This document shows, one piece after another, positions 48,749 through 59,300 of a DNA stretch of 64,000 bases. Position 1 is the first letter of the stretch. Each line of letters opens with the position of its first letter. The notes below the pieces were generated by a model. That model worked only from the letters and a program-made list of their open reading frames with translations. It was not told the origin of the DNA and did not search any database. The translations under genes were made by a program, and so were the position numbers. The DNA is from Labrys okinawensis (lineage in GTDB: Bacteria > Pseudomonadota > Alphaproteobacteria > Rhizobiales > Labraceae), in assembly GCF_002982075.1 (NCBI RefSeq), contig NZ_PUEJ01000013.1:1-64000 (forward strand). The letters are read 5' to 3'.

Positions 48749-51010
48749 ATGATCGTCAGGCACAAGGACACATTGGGAAGAAGCATGCCACTGACGCGTG
48801 ATAGAGGCATTCAGCTCCTCGGACGCTCTGTCCAAGAGAGTGACAAGGCGGTGGCGGTCCTCAATGCCCGGCGCGAAATCGTCTGGATCAATCCGAGCTT
48901 TACCAAGATGCTCGGATATCAGTCCGAGGATGTGATCGGTCGGCCGCTCGTTTCGGTGCTCGTCAGCAAGGCCACGCCTTCGGCGACCCGTCTCAGTCTC
49001 GAGCGCCTTGTCAATGCCAAGCGTGGCGGCCTGGAGGAGATCAACGGTCATGATAAATTCGGCAATGAAATTACGTTACTGATTTATACTGATCATATTC
49101 GTGACATCGACGAGAACGTCACGGAGACGATCGTCACCATTCACAGCAATACCCCCGCGCGCATGATCCAGACGCTGCAGAACACCGTGCTGGAGGAATT
49201 GGTATCCGGCGCTTCGCTGGAAAATGTATCGGAATTTATTTGCAAGAAGGCTGAATTCATCACGCGGGACGTGATCTCGACCATTCTGAGGGTGGATCAG
49301 AATGGCCTGCTGCGTCCCCTCGCCGCTCCGAGCCTGCCCCAATATTATTCGGATGCTCTGGACGGAATCGCCATCGGTCCCAGCGTCGGTTCCTGTGGGA
49401 CGGCCGCCTATTTCGGTGAGCCCGTGCTCGTCGATGACATCGAGACCAATCCGCTCTGGGCGCCTTACAAGGGCCTGGCGTTGCCGCTGGGCCTGCGAGC
49501 CTGCTGGTCCGTCCCCATCAAGCTACGGGATGGTCGGGTGGCGGGGACCTTCGCCTTCTATTTTCGCGAAAAACGCGGCCCCAGCTATCTCCACGAGGAG
49601 ATCGTCTCAGCCTGCGTCCATCTCTGCGCCCTGGCAATAGAGCAACACGAGGCCAAGGAGCATATCAATCGCCTTGCCTATTTCGATATGCTGACAGGCT
49701 TGCCCAATCGCCGCCAGATCTATCAGAGGGCCAGCCAGACGATCGCGGAAGCCAGCGAGAAACAAGACAAGATGGCGTTGCTGCGCTTGGACATCAAGCG
49801 CTTCAAGGACATCAACGACACCTTCGGACACTCCACGGCCGACCAGATTCTCGGTCAGATCGCCACCCGCTTGCAGAACCAGCTCCGCCCCAACGACATC
49901 GTCGGACGCTTCGGCGGCGATGTCTTCGTGATCATCCTGCCGGAAGCCGACAGCGTTTACGCCACCATGGTTGCCAAGAAGCTGGTGGACGCCGTCGCCA
50001 AACCCTTTGCGATCGCCGACCTGCTGCTGCCGATCTCGATCAGCATTGGCATCAGCCTCTATCCCGACAACGGCACTGATGTCGAAACCCTGCTGAAAAG
50101 GGCCGATTCCGCTGCGTGCAAAGGAAAGATGGCCGGGCACGAGGCCGTTTTCCTCTACGAGCACGAAGTCGTCGACGGCGCCCAGGAGCGGGTGATATTG
50201 GGCGCGGCCTTGCGTGAGGCAGTTTCGCAGGGGCAATTGCGGTTGCTCTATCAGCCGCAAGTCAATCTCGCGGATGGTTCCCTCCATGGTGTCGAAGCCC
50301 TCATCCGTTGGGCTCACCCTGTTTTGGGCAATATTTCCACCAGCCGGTTCATCATGATTGCCGAGCAGATCGGCCTGATCGATGAAATCGGTATCTGGGC
50401 TCTCAGTGAGGCTTGCCGCCAGATGTCCGTTTGGCGCGCTGCCGGCAAAAAGATCCCGGCGATCTCCGTAAATCTGTCGCCCTTGCATTTCCGCAATCGC
50501 AATCTGCCGGATGTCTTGGCTCATCTGATGCGCCAATACGATATTCCCAAGCATACTTTGATGTTGGAGATAACCGAGGGCGTGATGATGGACGACCATC
50601 CGACCACTCTGGCGACCATTGCCGCCATTCAGGCTCTCGGTGTTGGGTTGTCGATGGATGATTTCGGCACCGGCTATTCAAGTCTGAGCCGCTTGACGCA
50701 TGTCCCCTTCTCCGAGCTGAAGATCGATCGAAGCTTCATCGAAGGGATGGTGACCGACCCGAGCGCGCTTGCCGTGGTGACGGCAATCAACAGCATCGGC
50801 CGGAGCCTCAATATCGCGGTCGTGGCGGAAGGCGTGGAAACCGAAAGGCAGCAGCAGATGCTGCGCGAACTGGGTTGCGAGATCGCCCAGGGATATTTGC
50901 TGAGCCACCCCTTGAAAGCTGCCGATCTCGAAGCCTGGCTGCAGGACAGGCGAGGTGGCTCGCCGCCGCCTGCTTCGCGGAAAATGAGAGCAGAGACCCT
51001 GCCTGCCTGA
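48749..51010 (+). CDS. PAS-GAF-GGDEF-EAL protein, probable c-di-GMP phosphodiesterase
   Basis: 753 residues from ATG 48749; ATG 48785 has a better ribosome site and may be the true start. A PAS domain (AVAVLNARREIVWINPSF) is followed by a GAF domain (about 160-305). The GGDEF domain has the signature changed to GGDVF (GRFGGDVFVIILPEAD), so cyclase activity is unlikely. An EAL domain with LHGVEALIRWAHP and DDFGTGYSSLSRL appears intact. The protein would lower c-di-GMP, opposing the REC-GGEEF cyclase, with the degenerate GGDEF perhaps sensing GTP. This activity call is from motif reading. Confidence 0.9.
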   Translation: MIVRHKDTLGRSMPLTRDRGIQLLGRSVQESDKAVAVLNARREIVWINPSFTKMLGYQSEDVIGRPLVSVLVSKATPSATRLSLERLVNAKRGGLEEINGHDKFGNEITLLIYTDHIRDIDENVTETIVTIHSNTPARMIQTLQNTVLEELVSGASLENVSEFICKKAEFITRDVISTILRVDQNGLLRPLAAPSLPQYYSDALDGIAIGPSVGSCGTAAYFGEPVLVDDIETNPLWAPYKGLALPLGLRACWSVPIKLRDGRVAGTFAFYFREKRGPSYLHEEIVSACVHLCALAIEQHEAKEHINRLAYFDMLTGLPNRRQIYQRASQTIAEASEKQDKMALLRLDIKRFKDINDTFGHSTADQILGQIATRLQNQLRPNDIVGRFGGDVFVIILPEADSVYATMVAKKLVDAVAKPFAIADLLLPISISIGISLYPDNGTDVETLLKRADSAACKGKMAGHEAVFLYEHEVVDGAQERVILGAALREAVSQGQLRLLYQPQVNLADGSLHGVEALIRWAHPVLGNISTSRFIMIAEQIGLIDEIGIWALSEACRQMSVWRAAGKKIPAISVNLSPLHFRNRNLPDVLAHLMRQYDIPKHTLMLEITEGVMMDDHPTTLATIAAIQALGVGLSMDDFGTGYSSLSRLTHVPFSELKIDRSFIEGMVTDPSALAVVTAINSIGRSLNIAVVAEGVETERQQQMLRELGCEIAQGYLLSHPLKAADLEAWLQDRRGGSPPPASRKMRAETLPA

Positions 51011-51170
51011 CCTGCCTGGCGGTGAAAGGCGGCACCTCGGAATCGCGGCAGGTGCTGGATTGCACCGGCATCAAGATGCAGCGATCACCCCACAATATGC
51101 GATCACGCCGGTACCGGCTTACGCTTTTCGCTTGCGCTCCATAAACGGAACCGGCCCGCCAAAACAGATC

Positions 51171-51200
51171 CGCCCCGAAACCAATTATGGTCTCGGGGCG
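51171..51200. terminator. Hairpin between convergent genes
   Basis: CGCCCCGA (51171-51178) pairs with TCGGGGCG (51193-51200), and an inner ACCA/TGGT stem surrounds ATTA. It lies between the convergent EAL and LuxR-type genes. Neither side has a strong T tract, though the minus strand continues with TCTGTTTTGG, so bidirectional termination is possible but not proven. Confidence 0.5.
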
Positions 51201-51230
51201 GTGCCTATATCGGCGATCACGCGGAATGCG

Positions 51231-51935
51231 TCAGAACAATTCATTGGTCAAAAAGGCGATCTCGGTGCGGTTGCGCGCCTTGATCTTGCGCATGATGTTA
51301 CGAACATGCACCTTGACGGTGCATTCTCCCATATTGAGCTTGTAGGCAATGAGTTTGTTCGACTCGCCCTGACGTAAGCGATCGATCACCTCGAGCTGCC
51401 TTTGTGTAAAAACGGTCTGACGAGACCGTCCGCTGGTTTCGCCTTCCTCACTCGCCTGGGCGCCTTGAGAACGCGATGACAGCAAGCCGCTAGCCGGCAC
51501 GAAAGTACCACCGGCGCGCACAAGCCGGATGGCGGCGATTGCGACATCGAGATTGGAGCTCATGGCGATATAGCCTTTCGCGCCCCTTTCCAAAGCCGCA
51601 ACGATCTCCGTTGGCTCCTCATAATCGGAAACGAGGATGACGCGTGCTTCGGGTGCTGCCTGAATGACAAGATCCAGATCGCGCCTTATAGCCGTGTCCG
51701 TTGCTTTTCGTCCCGTCGCGCAGAGAAGGACGATCGACATCGACATGGCCGCCCCCGCAGCCTCCCAATCCGCAATGCGCGAATATCCTTCCGCAACGAA
51801 ATTTCCTTCGCTCGCAGCAAGACAACGCATCAAGCAGCTGCGAGAAAGAGCATTCTCATCGATGATGACGATCCGGGTCTGCAAATCCTGGTCGAGTTTG
51901 CCAGAAGCGGACTCATCCTGAGGGCTGTCTTCCAT
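51231..51935 (-). CDS. LuxR-type regulator with degenerate receiver domain (paralogue 3)
   Basis: 234 residues from ATG 51935, which has AGGGAGAGG just upstream; an ATG at 52067 adds 44 residues without a good ribosome site. The receiver-like part starts RIVIIDENALSRSCLMR and has SIVLLCATGRKATD instead of an Asp-containing strand. The helix-turn-helix is VFTQRQLEVIDRLRQGESNK, then LNMGECTVKVHVRNIMRK. It is closest to the gene at 47766. It sits next to the polyketide/peptide locus and could act on it or on the exopolysaccharide genes. Confidence 0.86.
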   Translation of the reverse strand: MEDSPQDESASGKLDQDLQTRIVIIDENALSRSCLMRCLAASEGNFVAEGYSRIADWEAAGAAMSMSIVLLCATGRKATDTAIRRDLDLVIQAAPEARVILVSDYEEPTEIVAALERGAKGYIAMSSNLDVAIAAIRLVRAGGTFVPASGLLSSRSQGAQASEEGETSGRSRQTVFTQRQLEVIDRLRQGESNKLIAYKLNMGECTVKVHVRNIMRKIKARNRTEIAFLTNELF

Positions 51936-52808
51936 GGGCCTCTCCCTCTTAAGCTCAACGACAGAGGAAGACGACTTCAACGGCAGCACTGAACCTACCG
52001 CAAATGGCATCAAAGCTTGGCTACTCGCGGAATAATCAGTCACAGTCTCAATCTCCAAACAAGTCATCCGACAAACACCACACGCATGCTTGAGGAAGCA
52101 GCATTGTGGCAGTCAATATTCTGGCAACCGGCGCACTCAATTCTGAGCATTTTTATTCTATGCTTGTATTGGAACAGCCATATGCCGCATACCCGCGCAG
52201 CAACGGTCAAGCATAGTTTTTCAAGCTACTTACTACTATGTATCAGCCTCTTTGTAAACTCCATAAGAATGCGAAGTAGCACATGGAGTTTTGTATTATG
52301 CGTTACGTTAGACCCCAGGCTCCGTGACACCGACGTGATACTTTTTAAAGGGCCAATCGGTCCAAAGTACGGCGTCCACGTATTAGCTCGTCTTATGTCG
52401 TTAGGGAAGCAATGTGTTACCTATCGAACAGGTAAAACTGCACTTCCTGCCTTTAAAGGCTTCCTGCGTTTTCGCAGGCACGGGATCAAGCATGAGAACA
52501 AGCTCAATTTATCGACGCGCCCTAGCAACACTCAGGAAACGCTCTTTCCCTTCAACGAGTTACAATGGACACTTTCTGGAATCACAGCGGCAACCTCCCT
52601 GCCCTGCCCGTTTGATTGCCACGCTGACTCCAGATCTCACGGAGAAACGCTTGCTCCTTTTCCGTCATTGACGCGCTGGCGGCCGGCCGCAAGGGCGCCG
52701 CCAGACCGGAAAAAGGCTGCTTCATGGCGATTTCGTGTCTCCCGAACGCGAGCCACGAATCGTTTTCGCCTATCGCTCCTGCCCCCTGCAACGCGCAGCC
52801 AAGCGCTC
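51936..52808. other. Low-GC intergenic region before the polyketide/peptide locus
   Basis: About 873 bp. The part 52060-52330 is markedly AT-rich compared with neighbours. No complete gene was seen; the longest frame (376 codons on the plus strand) runs antisense into the hydrolase gene and lacks any recognisable domain. It must hold the promoter of the LuxR-type gene and the 3' end of the biosynthetic operon. Confidence 0.45.
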
Positions 52809-53909
52809 TCATTGTGTCGCCTCCACCGCTGGCGGCTTGGCAAATATAACTTTGACGCGATCGTCCCGCGAAGCGATCAACCTTCCGAGGTCGGAAGCTT
52901 TACCGGCGACATACTGATCAAGAAAAGCACCGGCATAGCTATTCACAGCCTCGATCGTGCGATTGGCGCTCGGAAGGAGGGAGGCCATCCGCGCCAGGAA
53001 CGACCGTTGAGAGGCATCGACGAAGCTCTGATGCCGGCTGCCTGTCATGACGAGGAAATATCCGCCATATCGGTCCATATTGGCCCGAACCTGCGTGTAG
53101 TCTTCGTCCGTCAGTTTCGACGTCATGCGCAGCACTGTATCGCTTGAATTGAGGTCCGCCGCGGTCGGCAGCCCGCTATCGTCGCTGATTTCGAGGAAGG
53201 GGCGTTGCAAGCCGAGCCTGCTGACATCTCCGAACAACCAGCCATCCAGGTTGACCGCGGCCTTGAAGCGCGGATCCTGCCTGCTGGTTTCGGCGGCAAC
53301 CGCGCCACCGAACGAATATCCCATGATGCCGACCCGGTCGAAATCGAGCCTCTTCAGTACCGACGCGACATCATGATTTTCGCTGCACGGGATGGCAGCC
53401 TGCAAAATATCGAGGACAGCGCTGTTGTCCTTGGCAAATGCGCCTGCCTTGAGATCGACAGCCGCCCTGGTACGCTTGAAAGCCTCCTCGTTCGAAAAAT
53501 CGACGAACGCCTTGTAGGCTTCGGGGCCTTTCTGGTCGATTCCGATCACCACGTAGCCACGCTGAACCAGGGCATCGATCTGGTTCATATGGCCCTCGGC
53601 ACTGCCGCCCCAACCGGCATTGAAGAATATGACAGGCAACCGAGCCGCGCTTCCAGCGCTTTCGGGTTTCCTGGCATACCAGGCTCTGACCGCGAGGCGC
53701 TCGGCAATGTCGCGTTGCGACGCAGCGGATGTGCCGCCGCACAACCCCGACAGCGGCACCAGCGTGACCGCGACTTCGGGATCCCCGGCCCGTGCCAGGC
53801 CCGCGACACCGAGACCGACCGCCAGCAATGCCGCTCCCAGGCAAAGCACTCCGACGAGCCCCCTTCTTCTGCTCGACCTTACCGGCAATCGGATGAAAGA
53901 GGCTGGCAT
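52809..53909 (-). CDS. Secreted alpha/beta hydrolase
   Basis: 366 residues from ATG 53909. A basic start and a hydrophobic segment ending GLARAG suggest a signal peptide or membrane anchor, so the protein is probably periplasmic. The nucleophile elbow is GYSFGGAVAAE near residue 197, and AVNLDGWLFGD follows. The fold resembles dienelactone hydrolase / PAF-acetylhydrolase relatives. Starting 8 bp after the NRPS stop, it is probably co-transcribed and could cleave or mature the peptide/polyketide, or protect the producer. That role is inferred from location. Confidence 0.82.
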   Translation of the reverse strand: MPASFIRLPVRSSRRRGLVGVLCLGAALLAVGLGVAGLARAGDPEVAVTLVPLSGLCGGTSAASQRDIAERLAVRAWYARKPESAGSAARLPVIFFNAGWGGSAEGHMNQIDALVQRGYVVIGIDQKGPEAYKAFVDFSNEEAFKRTRAAVDLKAGAFAKDNSAVLDILQAAIPCSENHDVASVLKRLDFDRVGIMGYSFGGAVAAETSRQDPRFKAAVNLDGWLFGDVSRLGLQRPFLEISDDSGLPTAADLNSSDTVLRMTSKLTDEDYTQVRANMDRYGGYFLVMTGSRHQSFVDASQRSFLARMASLLPSANRTIEAVNSYAGAFLDQYVAGKASDLGRLIASRDDRVKVIFAKPPAVEATQ

Positions 53910-53917
53910 GGAGATCC

Positions 53918-56383
53918 TCAGCGACCGGAATTCTGTTTGAGCGTGGCCTTGATGACGTCACCGATCACCCTGGAAGCGGTGCGGCGGATGAGTTCCTCAT
54001 GGGTTGCAGCCACAGGGACCATGGTGACGCCTTTGGAGGTCAAAGCGCTCCAACCCATGGTTCTGTCGAGAAAATAGCCGAGCGGCATGTTCTCATTGTG
54101 AAAGGCAAGGATCGGCATGGGCAAAGGTGTGCCGTCCTCGTCCCGGCCGGCTTCGATCACCCAATGGCCGATCCGGGCGTCTTCGTCCGGCCCGTCCTCG
54201 AAGGATTTGCGGCCGAACACGGCTTGCAAGAAGAGCCGAATGCGCCTCAAGGCATGCCGGCGCTCCTCCGCGCCGCCGAGAAGGCAACGGGCATAATAGA
54301 GGCCAGACTGGATCTGATAGGAGTATCGCCCCAGCATCCCCTTCAGCCGTGACTGACGCTTCGAATAGCCCGGGGCCCAGGCGTCGAGCGTCACGAACAG
54401 CTCGATCGTGTGGCCCTTCTCGATCAGGCGGCGTGCGACAGCGACATTGAGCCGAGCTGCGGCGCAGAAGCCGAGCAGGATATAGGGGCCCTGCGGGCGT
54501 GCCTCCTCGATGATGCGCACGCAGTGCTCCACCATCTCTTCCCGGCTGGTTTGCGCTCCTCCCTCGGCGAAAGCCGGCAAGGGGATCGAAATGAAGGGCT
54601 GATCTTCCCCCAAATGGTTGACCAGTTCCTGGTAGATGAAGGTGTCGTGCAAGGCGAAGATCGGCGTGCTCGCGCCATGCGGCTGCATGACCACCGCTCC
54701 CTTCGCCTCGGTGGTTACGGGGCCGCCCAGGAGCTTTGCCAACTCGCCGATGGTGGGGTGGCTATGCAGTTCGTCAAAGGAAATGCGCTTGCCGAAAACC
54801 TTCTCGACGCGCGAAAGCATGCGGAACGCAGAGAGTGAATGTCCGCCAAGCGCGAAGAAATTGTCCTTCGGATTGAGGATCGGCACCTTGAGGATATTGA
54901 CCCAAATATCCGCAAGCTCGGCCTCGACGCGCACATGGCCATCGGGAGCCATGGTCGGGCGCGTGGGTATCGGCTCCTGAGCCGGCATGGGAAGCGGCGC
55001 CGGGCTGGCTCGCTCGCCTATCGGCCGATCCAGATCGGCGACGAAGCCGCCGAGCAGATCCTGCAACTGGGCCAGATATCCTTCCACCGTTTCCTGGTTG
55101 TAGAGCGAGGTGTCGTATTCACAGGACATGCGCCAGCCATCGGGGCGCTCTACGAAGAAGAAATTCAGATCGTAAAGGGCGCCCGGCGAAACGGACGGCA
55201 TATCGACCAGGCTGAGTTCCGGGCGTTCATCGGTCGGTATGAACGAGCGCTGGCAGATCAGATTGACTGAGAACAACGGATTACGGCCGGGCTCGCGCGT
55301 AGGCTTGGCGATGGCGATAATGTCTTCGATCGGCATATGCTGGTTGAGCAACGCCCCCTCGATGACGTCATGCATCTGCGCCAGCACCTGGCGGAAACTC
55401 TGATTGCCGGCGATCCTGGCGCGCAGGGGCACGGTGTTGATGAAGGGCCCGACGATGTCGTTGAGTTCGATACGGTCTCGCCCCGCGATCTGCGTACCGA
55501 TCGTAATGTCCTCGGAGCCGCTGCGGCGATACAGCAGACATATCAGTGCGGCCGCCCCGACCATGAAGAACGTACAGCCTTCCGCCGTCGCCAAGGCCGA
55601 CATCGCATCGGTCAATGTGCGGGGCAGCTGGCGCCCGAGAATGAGGGACGGCGCGGCCCCCGTTCCCCCACGCGGCTTGTCGGAGGGCGGATCGAAGCGC
55701 TTGAACCCGGCCAGTTGCGAGGTCCAATAGGCCCGCTCGCTCTTCAGGGCGTTCACCTTCATCCATTCGGTCTGCCACACCGCGAAATCGGCGTATTGCA
55801 AAGGAAGGTCGGCTAGTCTGGGGGCCCGCAATCGCAGCCGGGCCTGGTAGAACTCCATCATGTCACGCGCGATGATCCCCACAGACCAGCCATCGCAGGC
55901 GATGTGGTGGATGGTGACCAGGATGATGTGCTCATCGTTCGCGACTTTGAGCAGGGTCGCGCGAAGATTGGGCACCTGCGCAAGATCGAAAGGCTTGCGC
56001 GCCTCGATCTGGCTGATCCGCTCCCTTTCCTCATGACGGCTCGCTTCCGGCAGCAGGGTCAGGTCGATGACCGGGAGTTGGATGGTCGCTTCGGGATGAA
56101 CGAGTTGCTCGGGTTCGCCGTCGACATCGCGATAGCTGGTGCGCAAGATCTCGTGTCGATCGATCACCGCATTCAGCGCCTGCTGGAGCGCGCCGACATC
56201 CAGCCGGCCCAGCAGGCGCCACCGCACCGCAACGTTCAGGGCCGGGTCCTCCGGCGTGATCTGGTCCAGGATCCAGAAGCGGGCCTGGGCCAGGGAACAA
56301 GGAAAGGCGTAGAGGTCCGTGCCGGCACCCTGGGAGCCCATACCGACGTCGCTGCTTGTTTCAAAACCAGCCATCGGCTTCAC
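53918..56383 (-). CDS. Nonribosomal peptide synthetase: C-PCP-TE, no A domain
   Basis: 821 residues. The condensation domain begins near residue 25 and has the catalytic HHIACDGWS near 160. The carrier has FFALGGHSLSAF near 515, with the phosphopantetheine Ser intact. The thioesterase has ILLGFCAAARLN near 640, where Cys replaces the usual catalytic Ser of GxSxG, with an Asp in VTLDAWAP and a His in VAATHEEL. No adenylation domain lies between C and PCP, so the carrier must be loaded in trans, or the module only joins and releases. Its ATG overlaps the stop of the large synthase (ATGA), so they are co-translated. The hydrolase follows after 8 bp. Confidence 0.93.
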   Translation of the reverse strand: MKPMAGFETSSDVGMGSQGAGTDLYAFPCSLAQARFWILDQITPEDPALNVAVRWRLLGRLDVGALQQALNAVIDRHEILRTSYRDVDGEPEQLVHPEATIQLPVIDLTLLPEASRHEERERISQIEARKPFDLAQVPNLRATLLKVANDEHIILVTIHHIACDGWSVGIIARDMMEFYQARLRLRAPRLADLPLQYADFAVWQTEWMKVNALKSERAYWTSQLAGFKRFDPPSDKPRGGTGAAPSLILGRQLPRTLTDAMSALATAEGCTFFMVGAAALICLLYRRSGSEDITIGTQIAGRDRIELNDIVGPFINTVPLRARIAGNQSFRQVLAQMHDVIEGALLNQHMPIEDIIAIAKPTREPGRNPLFSVNLICQRSFIPTDERPELSLVDMPSVSPGALYDLNFFFVERPDGWRMSCEYDTSLYNQETVEGYLAQLQDLLGGFVADLDRPIGERASPAPLPMPAQEPIPTRPTMAPDGHVRVEAELADIWVNILKVPILNPKDNFFALGGHSLSAFRMLSRVEKVFGKRISFDELHSHPTIGELAKLLGGPVTTEAKGAVVMQPHGASTPIFALHDTFIYQELVNHLGEDQPFISIPLPAFAEGGAQTSREEMVEHCVRIIEEARPQGPYILLGFCAAARLNVAVARRLIEKGHTIELFVTLDAWAPGYSKRQSRLKGMLGRYSYQIQSGLYYARCLLGGAEERRHALRRIRLFLQAVFGRKSFEDGPDEDARIGHWVIEAGRDEDGTPLPMPILAFHNENMPLGYFLDRTMGWSALTSKGVTMVPVAATHEELIRRTASRVIGDVIKATLKQNSGR

Positions 56384-59300
56384 CGTTCCGGAGATTGCAG
56401 GGCGTTGGCGGCAACACGACGGCTACTCCTGGCGACGCGAACGAGTTGCGGGAGATCCGAAGGTTCCTCGGCCGGCGACACCCCAGCGAGCGTAGCCGCC
56501 GCCTTGGCGATGGTGCGATGCTGCAGCAGAGTTTTGGCCGACAGGCTCAGGCCAGCCTGGTTCGCCCTCGCCACGATCTGGAAGATATGGATCGAGTCGG
56601 CTCCAAGCATGAGCAGATCGTCCGCCACGCTGACCCTCGCCTGGCCGAGAACCTCGGCGCAGATCCCGGCCAGGATGGACTCGGCCTGATTGCCGGGTGC
56701 GACATAGCTGGTCGACAGCTCGGTTGCGGTCGACTCGCTTGGCTTGGGCAGGGCGCGCCGATCGAGCTTGCCGCTCGACCCACGCGGCATCGTGTCCAGG
56801 CGAACCCACTGGCTGGGTATCATGTAATCGGGCAGGTCCCGGCCAAGGGCATTGCGAAGAGCCTCGATGCTCGGTGCGCTGGATGCAGGGGCCTCGTAAT
56901 AGGCCACGAGCCTGGGATCTCCCGGATTGTCTTCGCGCAGGATCACCGCATTGACGTCGAGACCGGCCTTTCCGATCGCGGCCTCGATCTCGCCGAGTTC
57001 GATACGGAAACCACGCAGCTTCACCTGATGGTCGTTGCGCCCCAGAAGTTGGAGACGGCCACCCGGCATGAGGCGGGCGAGATCTCCCGTGCGATAGAGC
57101 CGCGCGCCGGGCATTCCCGAAACATTGTCCGCAATGAACTTTTCGGCTGTCAGGTCGGGGCGGCGGAAATAGCCGCGGGCGACGCCGTCTCCACCGATAT
57201 GGAGTTCACCCACCACGCCGAGCGGCTGCACGCGATCGAACTTGTCGAGCACATGAAACTGCGTGTTGGCGATAGGATGGCCAACCGTGATCGGATCCGG
57301 ACCCGGATGGATATGGGCAACCGACGACCAGATCGTCGTCTCGGTCGGGCCGTACATATTCCAAAGCTCGCCGCCATTCTGGACCAACTGATCCGCCAAG
57401 CTGCGCGGCAACGCCTCGCCACCACAGAGCATCTTCAGCTTCGGCGAGGGCTTGAAGCCGGATTCCAGCAGGATCACCCAGGTGATCGGGGTGGCCTGCA
57501 TCACCGTGGCACCACAGTCTTGCAACCGCCTCAGCAAGGCCTGGCCATCCGCCGTCTCGCTCTGAGGCGCAATGACCACGCTGCCGCCGCAAGCCAGCGG
57601 CAGATAGAGCTCGAGCGCCGCGATGTCGAAGGAGATCGTGGTGACCGCCAGCAGCCGGTCTTCGGCAGTGAAGCCAGGCACCTGGCGCATCGAGGCCAGG
57701 AAGTTGGCGACGCTGGCGTGCGTTACTTCGACCCCCTTGGGCTTGCCCGTCGAGCCGGAGGTGAAGATGACATAAGCGAGATCCTCGCCTGCCACCCTGG
57801 CGCCTGAGGTGGGCAAGGGCTGGCGTGCGGCAATCGCATCGCGGTCGCGATCGACCAGGATCGTCATGGGCGCGGCCGAAGCGATGTCTTCATAGGCCGC
57901 CTGAGTTACCACGGCTGCGACGTCGGCCTCGGCCAGAATGCCATTGAGGCGAGCTGCCGGGTGATTGGTGGCAAGCGGGACATAGGCGCAGCCCGCCTTC
58001 AGCACCGCCAGCAGCGAGACGAGCATATCGAGCGAGCGATCGACCAGTACGGCGACACGGGCGCCCCTCCCGAGACCGAGATCGTGCAGATGCGCCGCGA
58101 GCTGGCCGGCCCGCCGGTCGAGATCACCATAGGTGAGTTGCTGGTCCTCGAAGAGTGCCGCCACGGCCTCCGGATTGACCGCCGTCTGTGCCTCGATCAG
58201 CCCATGAATGGTGAGCAGGCTTGGATCGGAAGGTGCCGGCAGGGAGGGCCCGGCCAGGGAGGCAGGCACATCGCCGGGGGCCAGCAACGGCAAACGCTCG
58301 ATCGGCGTCGTGACGTCGTCGGCGATCGCCTGCAGCAAGGTGCGGTAATGCCCCAGCCAGCGGAGGATCGTAGCCTCGTCGAAGAGATCGGCATTGTAGT
58401 CGCAATCAATGCGCAAGCCGTTGGCGGATTCCGTCACATTCGCGAAGAGATCGAAGGTGGAGAAGCGCTTAGGGTTGGGGACGACCTCAGTCGTCAGGCC
58501 CGGAAAAGCCAGGTCTCCGCCCAGGCGTTCCAGATTGAACTGCACCTCGGCAAGCGGGAGCCGGCTGGCATCGCGCGGGAGCGTCAGCTTGCGCAGGATG
58601 GTGCCGAGCGTGCAACTGCGATGGTCATAGGCCTCGAGCACGCTCTGCTTGGTTTGGGCCAGAAACTCGGCAAAGCTCGTGCCGTCCTGCCAATTCGCAC
58701 GCAGCGGCAGCAGATTGACGCAATGCCCGACCAGCGCCCGATCATCCTCCACCAGGGATTGGCCAGCCGCCGGTATGCCGACAACCACTTCATTCTGGCC
58801 GGCAAGGCGCCCCATCAGGATCTCGAAGGCAGCGAGCAGCGTGGCAAACAGGGTGCTGCCCCGTTTGGCCCCGGCCTTGCGGACCGCCTCATAGAGCGGC
58901 CTTTCGATGGCGAACTGGACCGAGCCGCCATTGAAGGTCTTGATCGGCGGCCGCGCGCGATCGCTGGGCAATTCGAGAGGCGGCGGCGCGGTGCGGAACT
59001 GCCCGACCCAATAGGCTTCGTCATCGGCCACTTCCTGCACGGTCTGGGCATAGCTGCTGAAGGGGAGCGGTTCGGCCAGCACGGGCTGACTATTCTCGAC
59101 TCTGGCGCGATAGAACTCCGAGAGTTCGCCGATCAGCACATTGACGGACCAGCCGTCGCAGACGATGTGATGGGCGGTGAAGACGAGGACGTGCCGGTCC
59201 GGCGAGAGCCGAACCAGTTCGCCGCGGACAAGGGGCCCGCCAACGAGATCGAAGGCGGTCCTGGCATCCTGTTCGATCCGCGCCTTCAGAGCCTGCTGCG

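Noticed and set aside
52017..53147. 376-codon plus-strand frame in the gap before the hydrolase
   Set aside because: Its second half is antisense to the hydrolase gene and it lacks any domain, so it is a shadow frame.
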